Shown here one piece after another: positions 12,601 to 23,388 of a stretch of DNA of 64,000 nt. The stretch's first letter is position 1, and every line of letters starts with the position of its first letter. Both the position numbers and the translations under genes were made by a program. This DNA is from Gordius sp. MW1 (taxonomy: Eukaryota; Nematomorpha; Gordioida; Gordea; Gordiidae): positions 16,762,001 to 16,826,000 of the forward strand of contig OZ038530.1 in assembly GCA_964036665.1 (NCBI GenBank), in the 5' to 3' direction. The notes below the pieces were generated by a model. It was not told the origin of the DNA. It saw only the letters and a list, made by a program, of their open reading frames with translations, and did not search any database.

Positions 12601-15600
12601 TCGAGATCGAGACGAGAATTTTGAGGTCGAGACGAGACGATACGAGATTTTCTCGGCGAGATCTCGACTTTTTATTGATCGTTAGATTTTAGTAAATTAT
12701 TGTGTATTTTAATTTACATTTAAGGTATTAAGTGTAAATCAATATGTATGGAATATATTTGCTATTAAAAAAATCCCAAGTGTAGTTAATATTATATATT
12801 TTTGCAAAAAAATTAAATTTTGACAATCATTTACCTAAGTATGGTTGATTTTTGTCATACATAAATACGTATTCATTAATTTAAAGTTTAAACCTTATGT
12901 TGTTAATTCTATAATTATGCTGCTTTTATTGTTGTTTTTACAACGTTTTAATTTGTGCAACTAGTTATCAATTCTGTAAATAATAATAACATCATTAAAT
13001 GTCACTCGCACTTTGTGGTTTATAGCGCTATAGTAAAAATGCAATAAACACTATGGGCTATAATTAATGATGGTTATATTAATGGACTTAAACATTTGCC
13101 TTAAATATGTTAAGGTCTACTTTGAAGCATTAGCAAAGGTTAATAAAGAGTCTCATTTTGCTCAATTACGCAACTAAATCAACTATAAGCGAACTTATAA
13201 TTTTCGAAGTCCATTTATAGTTGACAGACACAGTGAATTTAATACAAATATTATAATTTGCTAGAACAATAAAATTTAATTTTTTATATTTCAAATTTAT
13301 TTATAGTTTTTTTAGTCTGCACTTTTTATAGAAAACGTTATCTTTATGAGTTAATTCATATCTTTATTTTGTCAATGAGATGTCGTGTCCCGCTAAATTT
13401 TTGAAAAGTTTGTTTAAAGTTTTTCGAAAAATATAAAATTTGCCATTTGGATTTTTGAACACTTATTACATTTTTAATAAAACAGGAGAAATTTTTATTC
13501 CGAATATATTTTTTTTTTAAAGTCGAGACGAGACCGAGATTTTTCAAGACCGAGACGAGACGAGATCGAGATTTTCTTAATCGCTTGCGAGACGAGACGA
13601 GATTTTGTTTTCGAGACCGAGACGAGACGAGATCGAAACACTAGAATATCCATTTCCACGACGCTCAAAAAAATCGACATGCCAATCAAAAAATTTTCTT
13701 AAAATTTGAAATTAAATTTCTATGGGCTAAGACAAACGTCAATCAACAGATGTTTTTAGTTACTAACCTATAAAATTCACAAAAATATTGATTATAATTC
13801 AACCATGGTTTGCAAGATTAATTAAAATTTATCATATTTGTAATTAAAATTTTTTATATTTAGCATTCTGCATTTACTTCTTTTGATATGTGTTTTTGTG
13901 CTTGAGCTGATGATCATTGATCTATGTTTATAATTCCTTTTAAATGGCTGATATAATTTATAAAGTCAATATTGTATTTGGTACATTTAATAACCTAAGG
14001 GATATTTGAGTGAGTATTTAAATACATTAGCTAATGATCATTATATCTGATCTATGTTTATAAGCCTATCCTTTTAATTGTAATTTTGGTAAAGCTAATT
14101 GATGAACTCAATATTGTATTTGGTACATTTATAATAACCTAAGGGATATCTGTTGAGCTTGAGCCAATGATCATTATATCTGATCTATGTTTATAAGCCT
14201 ATCCTTTTAATTGTAATTTTGGTAAAGCTAATGATGAACTCAATATTGTATTTGGTATATTTATAATAACCTAAGGGATATCTGCTGAGCTTGAGCTAAT
14301 GATAATTATAGCTGATCTATGTTTATAAGCCTATCCTATTAATTGTAATTTTGGTAAAGCTAAATGATAAACTCAATATTGTATTTGGTACATTTATAAT
14401 AACCTAAGGAATAGCTGAGTTAGTACTTGAATACATTGAGCTTGAGCTAATGATCATTATATCTAATCTATGTTTATAAGCCTATCCTATTAATTATTTT
14501 TATTGTCTATAAGCTTAATTCTAAGGTAAAGTTTATAACTTAGACTAATAAAGTAAAAGATTTTTTAATAAGCTTCAAATGATTATGTGCATTTTTATAC
14601 AAAACTAGAGATGAAAATACAAATGCTTGAGCTTGACTAAACTGATATTCATAATATTTTTGATCTAACCTAAATTTATAAAATACATGTGAAAAAAAAG
14701 ATTTGATAATATACTTAAATGGCTAAATTGATAGTTTGTTAGTGATTCTCTAAATTTTAATTTATAATTTAGATAATTATGCATAGTAATTCCTTGAAAT
14801 ATTTTGTCTTGTGTCGTCATTTTAGTGTCTTCAAAAAAATACATGTTTTTGTGCCAAAACTAACCTATTGAGCTTTTAGGAAGATCACATGATATGGCAT
14901 ATAACTCGTTATTATGCCATATTAACCAATAGGAATGTTCAACTGAGCGTCGTCGTTTTTTAAATGTCGACGTTTCAGATCATTACACCGGCAATAAAAT
15001 TTTTCTTTTTAATCTTCTTTTTCTAAAAAATCCAAACTAAGTTTTAATAGTCTATAGGCCATTTTTTGAAAATTTATCGATACATGAGGGCATTTTAATT
15101 TAATTGGTCCAATTAATAAATAAATGAGCCGATATGAGTGACCATTAGCTGTATCGTGCGATTGATATCCTAATTTCTCTGTTGTGAACAATTTTCGCTT
15201 GGCCATTTTAATGTAAATATATAGTTTGTTAAAAGTATCATTTAAATGTATATTGGCAGACAAATTTGCACAAAAACCTTTCTAGCTTTAACTGTTTTAC
15301 ACATATCACAGGGAAAGTTTTATAGAAAAACAACTGGAGGGAGACATGATAGCCCACGTCAAATCCATCTTATACAACGGAGCCCCCGGGTACCCTTCAC
15401 CGCGCGTTGTTATTAGAGAGCCTACGTCATCTTTCGACGAAACTATAGAGGATGGACCTTATAGAGGACAGCCACCTCTCTCCGAATTTTGGGAAGTTGG
15501 AGTCAATTATGCATCCCAGAAACGCACCTTTGCATCGCAATTTAATAACGACATTGGCAACAAGTCTCTAGTTAAACCATCTCCCAAGATAGAATTGTTA

Positions 15601-17886
15601 GGCGTGCAACACGACTATCGGACCCGAAATGATGATAAAAAGGAGCTTCCAAGTTTCACTTTTGTCACTAAGCCAAGGATCTCGGTCGCTGATGGTCGTT
15701 TTAAAAATCTCGAAATCGTAGCACAGCGACTAACTCAAAGCTACTTGAACAAATTGATCCGATGGGTCATGCACGACTATGCTAGAGCGATGATATACGT
15801 GCACAAACAAATGCGAAATTTGGCCCGAGCTCTGGCACTTAAGACTTTGGATGAATTTATCGTTAAAGAGGTTCAGGAATTTTTAGAGGCTCAAGAATTG
15901 CACCAGCTCTCACCTACCAGTGATGTTGATACTCTAAGTGATGAAGAGCCTGTCAAAATGGCTTCTCTTATCGAACCTCGTGAATCTTTAACTAATATAG
16001 CCATTCATATATACAGGGAGACTTTAATCGATTTCGTTGAGGGTGTCCTAATAAAATGCGCCCAGGACGCGATAGAGGCAAGCTTGAAGGCGTCTAAAGC
16101 CGATGCGAGGTATGCTATTGAGCAACGGAAGCAAGCCGACGATTTTAGACGGTTTTCGTTGGAAAGGCGTTATTACCTTAAGTGGCGTAGAGTTTGTTGT
16201 CGCATTTGGGATCGAAAGATTCAAATTTTACAAAGATTCCCGTTAAATTCTCGTAAATGTTTTACCACACCTTCGTTGATCTCAAATAATCTTCCAATAC
16301 CTTTCTATGCTATCGAAAATTATGAAGACTTGCCTGATACCTTAAGCATCGGCCCGTCTGTTAGCGCTTTTAACTCTGAATCACGGCTTGGACAAGAAAA
16401 AGATATTTATTACAAGGCGATATATATTATATTTAAAGAAGGGTCGGAATTGGATGAATTTTGCATTTACCAGTTATTTCCCTTTCTCTGCTCTCATCAG
16501 ACCACCTCGGACACCGGTAGGCATTCATCCTTCCCAGACCCTCTACACGGTAATATTATGCATCACTATGGTGTTGTAAGTGGGTTATCCATCGGGCAAA
16601 ACCACTCATGCACACTCCATTATTTGGTTACCTTCATGAAATTTGATGCAACCAACGAACCTCTATATCATCCTAACCCATCTAAACCTAGCTCCTCGGA
16701 ACCTTTAACCATCAACGACCAGAACATATTCGACTCGGAATTGGTTCTCATCCTTTCTGAATCCCGAACTGATTCCGCAGCAAGGATATGTAAAACTATA
16801 TTAGAACGCATACCTAGCGAACAAACCTCCCAACCTTTGATTATCCATATGCATATCAATGCCAATCGAAAACCTTCTTTCCAACCTCTTATTAATTTCG
16901 ATGTGGAATGTAAGAACTTTGCAAGCCTAATCAAGTCCATATTTCCCCGAACGACGATCGATAAAGAAGTTACCGTGCTTTCAAATTATCTCAAATCCCT
17001 AAATGGTTCGGAAACGGTCTTTTCATTGTCATCGATCAAAATTTTTTTGGCTGCCACAGTTGTAATAGAGACCCACACTCAAGTAACTATCCCACCTCCT
17101 CCGTATATAAGCGTCAAAGCGAGTCACCTAGTGGATTACCTTTTTAATGCCCTTTGTCGCTTACCTTTTGCTCAGGACGATGAAAAACATCTCACTCAAC
17201 ATTGGAGCCCGGTTGATTTGGTTGAATACTTCAACGGACCTTTATTAAGCGGCATGACGCGGTCGATAACCGAAATAATATCGAAGGTTCCTCAGTGGCC
17301 TCCATTAGATTTTGTTAAGATACTCAAACCTCGCTCAAATACTTTATCCGACGTGGCTGCGTCAAACGCCCTAGCTTTGTCACGTCTAAAGCTCCTCATA
17401 GAAAATATCAAATTGCCCAAAATAACTTCAGAGCACGCCACGAACCTAAATAAATATTTAAAGGATATAGATCATCTGGAACGGCCCGACATAACGGCTC
17501 TAGAAAGTTTTCAACGGAAAAGTTTTCTAGATGTATTCGAAAAACGGCTAGGGAGCCTTAGATTAAGTTTGGAAGTTGATTTAGTTAATTTTATACTAGT
17601 GCAAGATACTATTGATCATGAAATTGTATTATCTTTTCCGGTTCCACGTTTAAAAAATCAATTTCCCTTACCCAAAAATCTGAGCAACTTTAACGAAAAA
17701 GATTTGCGAAGAGATTCATACGGTGTGTTACCTGCAATTGATAGTATCAAACGAAAAAAAACACGGCGAATCAATACAAACGGCGGGAGAAAAAAATCAG
17801 CCCTTATTTTAAACCTCAATGAAAGGATCTTTAATCTAACATTTAATATTCAAACACAAAAAAAGAAACTAGCCGGAAATTTTTAA
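8762..17886 (+). CDS. SAC3/GANP (MCM3AP, Xmas-2)-type mRNA export scaffold protein, 3 exons
   Basis: Exons 8762-9657, 12101-12499 and 15312-17886 join in phase (2, 2), giving 3,870 nt and 1,289 codons before the stop. The SAC3/GANP family scaffolds TREX-2, which links transcribed genes and mRNPs to nuclear pores. Residues about 70-80 read CIDMCPEKERY, the family's CPDMCPEKER signature; KEYSRSAAD (118-126), FVWSRTRAVRKD (171-182) and FCAHQLC (224-230) follow, and exon 2 completes SAC3 (GDIVPHIA, KFFCLIKR, LLHRYFYQVR). Exon 3 carries the GANP-like middle helices (YYLKWRRVCCRIWDRK, the likely centrin/ENY2-binding region) and the C-terminal block. An insert near residues 187-212, including five histidines, interrupts SAC3. 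The start is the weakest point: ATG at 8762 puts SAC3 almost at the N-terminus, whereas animal relatives have FG-repeat or RRM regions first, so 5' exons may be missing. The gene converges on the ZMYM gene. Family assignment is firm; the start is not. Confidence 0.88.
10202..10406. mobile_element. hAT-type MITE, TAGTGTTGTAAAAA ends, SAC3 intron 1
   Basis: Ends TAGTGTTGTAAAAATGGATG and CATCCGTTTTTACAACACTA belong to the same family as 38,040-38,212, with the inner arms GGGTTTTGTTTGGTCGAC and GCAAAACCC. The target duplication has decayed (TATTAAAG/ATGTAAAG). Confidence 0.8.
10715..11385. repeat. Inverted GCTCAG/T-tract repeats around a tRNA-like core
   Basis: From 10,730 to 10,925, at least eight units of TGCTCAGTTTTT or TTCAGTTTTT are spaced 20-40 bp. 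From 11,255 to 11,380 the opposite orientation appears (AAAAACTTGGCAA, ending AAAAAACTGAGCACA). Between them are TAACCCTAACCCTAACCC (10,933-10,951) and a tRNA-like segment. The whole reads as one repeat-rich element in SAC3 intron 1. Confidence 0.5.
11133..11207 (+). repeat. tRNA-like sequence (SINE head or tRNA pseudogene)
   Basis: An A-box-like AAGCTCAGTTGATTG lies 34 bp before a perfect B box, GGTTCGAATCC (11184-11194). The acceptor and T stems do not pair properly, so this is not a working tRNA. Pol III promoter spacing is right for a tRNA-derived SINE. Confidence 0.45.
11460..11575 (+). mobile_element. Short relative of the same element family
   Basis: CCCACAGCCATTAAAAACCC is followed by a (GGAC)n core (GGACAGGACGGACGGACG) and the terminus AACGAGCCCATAAATTGCAT. 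Confidence 0.55.
11800..12083 (+). mobile_element. Short non-autonomous element with a (TCAC)n core
   Basis: Its 5' part, AAGTCCACAACCATTAAAAG and ATAAGTTTCCACGGCAATTAT, and 3' part, AAAGCGAGCCCATAAATTGC, flank the microsatellite. The same two ends occur without the microsatellite at 25,788-25,898, which fits short HINE/DINE-like elements with variable tetranucleotide cores. Confidence 0.55.
11878..12034 (+). repeat. (TCAC)n microsatellite, about 39 units
   Basis: There is a perfect tetranucleotide run with no visible interruption in SAC3 intron 1. It opens two frames reading (LTHS)n, which are not genes. Confidence 0.97.
12101..12499 (+). CDS. Exon b of the SAC3/GANP gene (second half of SAC3 domain)
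   Basis: The acceptor is ATTTCTATAG|CCAGG; the other AG three bases downstream would put a stop in frame. The donor is CACAG|GTAAAG at 12499/12500. The exon encodes the alpha-helical end of SAC3, with the family-like stretches FAFHISAAFHNGDYVKFF and LFPLPLFAHLLFFDDLDQAR. The acceptor lies only about 22 bp after the end of a transposable-element repeat (terminus AAATTGCATAGCAATTAAT), so the 3' splice region is partly element-derived. Confidence 0.88.
12519..13643. mobile_element. hAT-like element with CGAGACGAGA repeat termini, copy 1 (SAC3 intron 2)
   Basis: The left end TAGTGATGCGGAAAAACCGA leads into CTCGTCTCG repeats and their inverted partners; the right end is more GAGAC repeats closing in GATCGAAACACTA. 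The interior is AT-rich and non-coding. TAGTG...CACTA termini fit hAT. AATATC occurs on both sides, but no exact 8-bp duplication is visible. Confidence 0.65.
13905..14490 (+). repeat. Tandem repeat, about 133-150-bp units, 4-5 copies
   Basis: Successive units begin AATGATCATTATATCTGATC near 14,033, 14,166, 14,299 and 14,449, each with TATGTTTATAAGCCTATCC, CAATATTGTATTTGGTA and AATAACCTAAGGGATATC; a more diverged unit starts at 13,908. It lies in SAC3 intron 2. Confidence 0.85.
15312..17886 (+). CDS. Exon c of the SAC3/GANP gene (middle and C-terminal regions)
   Basis: This 2,575-bp exon opens at TATCACAG|GGAAAG and stays in one frame to TAA at 17884-17886. The phase-2 join yields RESFIEKQLEG before the internal methionine at 15346 (residue 444), so that ATG is probably not a start. 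Helical segments with many K/R/E residues (about 500-640) match the GANP region that binds centrin and ENY2. The segment around 17,200-17,340 (WSPVDLVEYFNG, VPQWPPLDF) matches the C-terminal GANP block. The tail ends in a basic stretch, RKKTRR. I see no AATAAA directly after the stop. Confidence 0.87.
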
Positions 17887-18092
17887 TGATATTTCTGTAT
17901 AATGATACACTATTATTAATTGTAATCATAGCATATTATCTACATATTTTATGATTTATAATAGATTCACTTTGGCACATTAATGTAAATTTAGTAAATC
18001 TCTGGCGGAAATATTGAATTGGAATAAGGAATTAAGTAATTTTGTTAAATGATGCATAATACCTTAAGCAGTTATGAATTGACTGATGATTG

Positions 18093-18935
18093 ATTACACA
18101 GGTCTACAAAAAAACATCCCGCAATCCGACCAATAATTCTGATAGAGAATTTTACGCTGAAAAATAATATGTTTTTATTTTTGTTCTACAATTACCAGTT
18201 TTTTAGATATACGAGATTGAAATTGCCAAAAATGCCCTTTTTAAGCCTTTTTGAGCATATATTGCCACGGCATGTGTAATATTCAGTGAAATATATTCAT
18301 GTAGATTAAAATTCTTTTATTTTTTTATATCACCCTTGTACTCAAATTTATACGCGTTTGCGTAAACCCCTTCTCCTTATCAAAATTCGTCCCACGATGT
18401 CTGGTAAACGGAGTACATTAGGGTTCATACTGCGTACGCGATGTTTACTAACATATCTCTCTCCCTCCTCCACTCTCGCCCCCTTCATGTGTGCTTGGAT
18501 AGATATGGGGGCGGGAGTGGAAGAGATGGAGATAGGGAGAGAGAGATGTGTTAGTAAACAGCGCGTATGTAGTATGTACTCTAATGTACTCCTTTTTCCA
18601 GACATAGTGGGACAAATTTTGATAAAGGGAAAGGGTTCACAAAGACGCGAATAAATTTAAATATAGAGGTGTAACAAAAAATAAATTAATGGACCTCTAG
18701 ATGAAATTTTAATCTATATGAATATATTACTATTTTTCATTAAATATTAAAAATACCGTGGCAATATAGCCTCAAAAAGGCTTAAAAAGGGCATTTTTGG
18801 CACCTTCAACCTCGTATATTTAAAAAACTGGTAATTGTAGAAAAAAACTCAAAACAGATTATTTTTCAGCGCAAAATTCTCTATAATCATTGGTCGGATT
18901 GCGGCATGTGATCACAACGTCAATATTTGTAGAGC
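18093..18935. mobile_element. Foldback element: near-complete 0.84-kb palindrome
   Basis: The arms about 18,100-18,275 and 18,750-18,928 are inverted copies (for example CCCGCAATCCGACCAAT against ATTGGTCGGATTGCGG, and AAAATGCCCTTTTTAAGCC against GGCTTAAAAAGGGCATTTTT). The centre is palindromic too (GATGTCTGGTAAACGGAGTA near 18,398 against TACTCCTTTTTCCAGACAT near 18,590), with a CTCTCCCTCC core. The ends resemble CAGGTCTACAAA/TTTGTAGAGCTGTG. No clear target duplication is visible. It lies 200 bp after the SAC3 gene stop. Confidence 0.75.
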
Positions 18936-19120
18936 TGTGTTATTTTAAATTAATACTTAATCCTCCATCTATAGATTGTTAAATACCTAATGTTTTTCAA
19001 CTATTAATAAATATAGGTGTTTATAAGATAATGTGCCTAGTAACCGGTTTGTTTAAAGGAGGCAAAGAGGCAATGGCGTAGCTAGGCCTTCCCCCCAAGA
19101 GCAAAATCTTAAGTGCAGCA

Positions 19121-20235
19121 GGCGCGTAGCCAGGATTTTCTCGAGGGGGGGGGGAAAGCTGGCAAAATTTTTTTTACATTTTATTTGTAATTAAAAGTAA
19201 AAATTAAACAACCAAAAAGTCGGGCTCGCTGCTGGGCCCACTCGGCTAAGGGGTCGGGCAGGCTAATGTTCTAAATTGAGATTTTCAAGTAGGCCTGGGC
19301 GGGCACCATAATGAGATTTTTTATGTATTTTACTATTTTTTTGTCACTTTCTATATGTAAAAATTCTAGAATTAGACCAAATTTTTTTTATAAATAAGAC
19401 ACAATTAAATTTGAAATTTAAAATCGTGTTTTGGGCCCCGCGGACAGAATTAGTGAATTGGGCAAATTAAAGGGTTGTGGATGGCCTTGGCAGGCAATTT
19501 AGTTATCAAACCATGATGGGTTCTAGCAGAAAGACAAATATGATAAATGATAAAAGTATTAATCTTATATATAAAAATGAAACTATGTGTGTTGTGTGTA
19601 TATATACCGCCACCAATTTTAGAAAACTACCAGACCGATTTGGCTCAAAATTTTACAGTTTATTCCTGACACTCCGGAGCATGTTTTAAGATTTGTTCGA
19701 GCCAAATCGTTCGAGTAGTTTTCGAGTATTCGTACGCGTTGCACTGTATACGGAAATAGAGCAATAGAAGTCGAACATATAGACATCAAACTTTATTTTT
19801 ACTTTAATAACCGCTTTATCATCATATATGCCCTAAAATTTTAACATAATTTAATACACCCGGGTAAATGGCAAAACAACGTTTGCCGGGTTCATCTAGT
19901 TATATATATAGAATGAGGAACATAATAATAATCGCTTAGTTATCTACTTCCTGGGTCTGGTGCTTTCACGGGAAATAAATGTCCAAACAAGTTTTTTTTT
20001 CATAGCAATTTTCACAATCATATTCGGAAAATTTACAATGCATTTTGTCAAAAATTAAATCAAAAAAATTAAATGTATATATTATGTTTCTAGGTTTTTA
20101 TAAATGTCTTAATGTCTTTGATGTAACTAAACTATAATATTTTAACCCATCTGATTTAGTTATTAATCAAAAAAACTTTTCAAATTTTTGCCGGGGCGTC
20201 CCCCCCCCCCTCATTTACGCCACTGCTCCAGTGCG
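19121..20235. mobile_element. Second GTAGCCAGG-type element nested in the 19.1-21.1 kb element
   Basis: The left end CAGGCGCGTAGCCAGGATTT is followed by a G run; the right end is C-rich and closes with TTTACGCCACTGCT. The flanks AAGTGCAG/CAGTGCGG match only partly, so the boundaries are approximate. It contains the Helitron. Confidence 0.45.
19563..19900 (+). mobile_element. Short non-autonomous Helitron
   Basis: It begins with TC after an A (AA|TCTTATATATAAAAATG) and ends in CTAGT before a T, with the subterminal hairpin GGCAAAAC-AAC-GTTTGCC, the standard Helitron 3' end. The body has TACCAGACCGATTTGGCTC and ACACCCGGGTAAATGG, as in many animal Helitrons. There is no Rep/helicase coding. A related body segment appears at about 95-150 (TACCAGCCCGATTCGCTCG). 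Confidence 0.8.
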
Positions 20236-20547
20236 GAATTATATAATATATCGTAATTTAATTAATGATAATAATTTTTCACAGTCTTAAATAAGTAAAT
20301 TTCTTTATTGAGCTAAGTGACATATTTATATTATATTTCCGCTTTCTTATTTATTAACAAGCAGTGAAAAGGCGGGTAATTAAAACTTAACTTACTTTTA
20401 AAAGCCCAAAACAACTGCTTAAATCAAATATGTATGGTATATTAATTGGGATTATAAAGACAGTTCGCTATATAGTTTTACCAATGAAATCATTTTAGAA
20501 AATTTTTCTTGTCTATATAATCGTTTCATTTTGGGCATTAATTGATT

Positions 20548-20785
20548 TGAACAAACTCATCTTCTTTATCATTTGGTCCCACATTCGTGGGAATTGTTTT
20601 GGTGAATTTCTTTCATCTTGATCGGTTAAGTGCTATGTTTTATTTAATCTTTTTAGATCCAAGGTCGTCCTCTTCCCCTCTTCCATGGTTCCTTCATGTC
20701 CAGTATTTTTGGATTTAAATCATTCGTCCCCCTGTTTATTATATGCCCATACTACCTTAGCCGATTTTTAAATCAATCCCTCATA
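20548..20785 (-). mobile_element. Short 3'-end fragment of the same RTE-type LINE
   Basis: The stretch repeats, with drift, the order seen at 7,047-7,280: TTGGTCCCACATTCGTGGG, CATCTTGATCGG, GTCGTCCTCTTCCCCTCTTCC, ATATGCCCATACTACCTTAG. Only the 3' tail is present. It lies inside the hAT-like element at 19,071-21,138. Confidence 0.7.
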
Positions 20786-21621
20786 GGATGGATAAAGCTT
20801 TTATATACGATCCCGAAAAAAAAAATTAGCGGGCCGGGTCTATCATTTATTATTTTTATGGGCCCCGCTCATGGATTATATAAAGAGGCACGTTGCAGGT
20901 CTCTAATTTCGCATGCCCATGTGTAAGTCAAAAAACGAAAGAGAAAGGATCTAAAACTGTGGAACATAATATTGATGTGTCCTTACAGAAATAAGAGTTC
21001 AAGTAAATTTTGAAAAAGAAATTACGCAAGGGAATAGCTGATCATTAAGTCTGACAAATGGTTATGCAATTTTTTTAAACGTCATTGGCCCTCCTTTAAG
21101 TTCGCCCCCTCCCAAGGGAATTACTATCTAGGCCGCTGCAAAGAGGGAAAACTAATAAATCTTTTATGTTTAATCAAATTGAGGTTAAAACTATAAATTA
21201 ATATTAAAAATTTTTACCCCCCCCCCTCTTTTAACACCAATCTGCCCAAGTTTTGGATACTTAGACAAAAATGTTTAACATTCATACCTCTAATCTATTG
21301 TGCAGCAACATAATAGTTATTGGAGTATTTGATCAAAATAATAAGGTATAATTTTACACCTTACCTTATGAAGCTTATATTTTCAAGGCTAGACGCCTAA
21401 CAAGGCAGCATAATATATTATTAATTCTAGAGAACCTAATTGGGTAATGTTAATAATTATTTCACTTAGAACAGACTATTAAATCTTCGAATTGTTAAGA
21501 CAAATGTCAAGGGTTAATCTTGACCTAAATTTTTATGAAGCCTTCTCGTGAAATTAAGAAATAGATTCTGAATCTTAGCCTAAAGCTTTAAGTGGTTACC
21601 TCCAAAAATTAAATCGTACAG

Positions 21622-22098
21622 AGACTAATAAAACCATAGACTGCCGAACAGCTGATTTTTACTATTAAAATCATTCATATGTCAGAGTAGCTGTCATATT
21701 GTAGGAAAAAGTCAACAACAGGTATATTTATACTTCTCCACGATAAAATATTGAAGAAAATAAATAAGACTAATACTCAGTAAGTTTTCTTTTGCGCCAA
21801 AAATAGGAATTTTAATAGCCAAATACAATTATAAGGCATTTTCCGACACCTGGCCTCTGGCCCTCGATGAAGAGTAGTCACGCGTTTTATTTATTCATTG
21901 ATCGTGTTTTATATTTTTCATATATATATATTTTACCTAATAAATTTTTAATAATTTTTTTTTTATAAAAAATAAGTAAATTAGAACAATAAATTATGAC
22001 GAATTCTATTGTTTTGGTTACAAATTCCCTCAAAATAGCGCTTGCTATATTTGCTGAAAAATTATCAGCTGTTCGGCAGTCTATGGTTTTATTAGTCT
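21622..22098. mobile_element. 477-bp element with perfect 35-bp terminal inverted repeats
   Basis: The left terminus begins AGACTAATAAAACCATAGAC and continues TGCCGAACAGCTGAT; the right terminus is its exact reverse complement. The interior has no coding capacity. The target duplication is unclear (ACAG-containing flanks on both sides). Confidence 0.75.
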
Positions 22099-23388
22099 AT
22101 GACAGTAGCATTTAAAAACATTTTTGCTACCAGGGAAGAACGCTCCTGCACACCTGGCAAATTAAGCAACACATAATTTTATCACTAAATTTTGAATATT
22201 TTCTGTGAGGAATATAAATAATCCTGTTTTACAATTATCTCTTGCAAGTTATATATCATTGTCACGCTTAGATCCTCCATTGTATACTTAAGCACACAAA
22301 TTTTGTATAGGTTTGTTTTACTATATATTGCAATTCTAAAGAGAAATATAATATATATTGTATATATAAATTATATAAATATATAGATAAGCAAACTTTT
22401 TGAACTATTTTGACTTTTCGCCAGGCGTGCTGGATTCTGGAATTATATAACAAATGGTATCCATTTTAATATTTGATCTTTTGACCATATTCTATAAATT
22501 TTAATAAGTCTAAATGCGTTGTTTATGTAGTTATTAAAAAAGTACCTCAAGTAAATTTACCAAGATAATAAATAAAGTAAACCTTTTTTAGAATGACAAG
22601 ACTTACCATTAAACGAATTTTAAGTTTAGTTCCAGGAAAAAATTACTTTGGAATTTATAGGTTTTTGCCTATATTTTTTGTTGCAGGTGCATTGATAGAG
22701 TTTACCATGATCAAACTTAAGGTTGGCCAAGTTAACTTTTGTAAGTTATTGTAATCAACTTTAAGTTAAAACCTTTTGACCCCCCACAGTTAGTTCACTC
22801 AATTTTTATATTTGAATATTTCATTAATATATATATTTTACATCATGCATTCATAAGATGATCATTACAAGAGGAAGGAAGCAATCAAAATAGTTAAAAC
22901 CACTCTAAATGGTAAAGAACATGAAAGAAAAAGTACTGGATGAGTTAAATGATATGAAATATAATTTAAAAACCCCCTTTTAACATACTAAGAGTATGTA
23001 ATTGGTAAAGTTGAAGAAGTGCATTAATGTGAGGTTGTGATATAAACAATTCCACTTTGTGTGTGTAATATATACATGCACCTATACTACGTGTTTGTAA
23101 ACACTACTTGTATAAATATAATGTATACATGTAGGTCATCAAAATAATTTGTAAGATATATAATTTTGTGGGTGCTAGTGTGATAAAGAAAGTGTTAGTA
23201 CGAGGATAGGAATTAGAAATCATGATTTATTGAATGTCAAATAGTTTCTAATCTGCCATTACATTTGACATTTATATATTTTATATACAACCTAAAAAGG
23301 AGATGTAAAAAGGAAGGAAAATTTTATATATACAATATCATAAGGAAGGGGGGGGGGGAAAGAGATGACCATATTTTAGTTGCCTATA
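22099..23388. other. Intergenic DNA at the tail of the ZMYM gene
   Basis: This is the 3' flank of the ZMYM gene. No canonical AATAAA is obvious right after its stop. A G run at 23,348-23,358 and simple AT sequence are the only features seen. Confidence 0.5.

Larger units (their letters stand above)
19071..21138. mobile_element. 2.1-kb hAT-like element carrying nested insertions
   Basis: The left end CAATGGCGTAGCTAGG and right end (reversed) CAGCGGCCTAGATAG are imperfect inverted repeats flanked by CAAAGAGG on both sides (19063-19070 and 21139-21146). The inside contains a second GTAGCCAGG-type element (about 19,121-20,235), a Helitron (19,563-19,900) and an RTE scrap. No transposase was recognised. 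Confidence 0.7.

Noticed and set aside
15009-15263. 84-residue minus-strand frame just before SAC3 exon c
   Set aside because: No family resemblance, AT-rich composition, and it lies wholly in the intron.
18348-18654. Overlapping frames on both strands at 18.4-18.65 kb
   Set aside because: They come from the palindromic centre of the foldback element, which gives similar frames on both strands.
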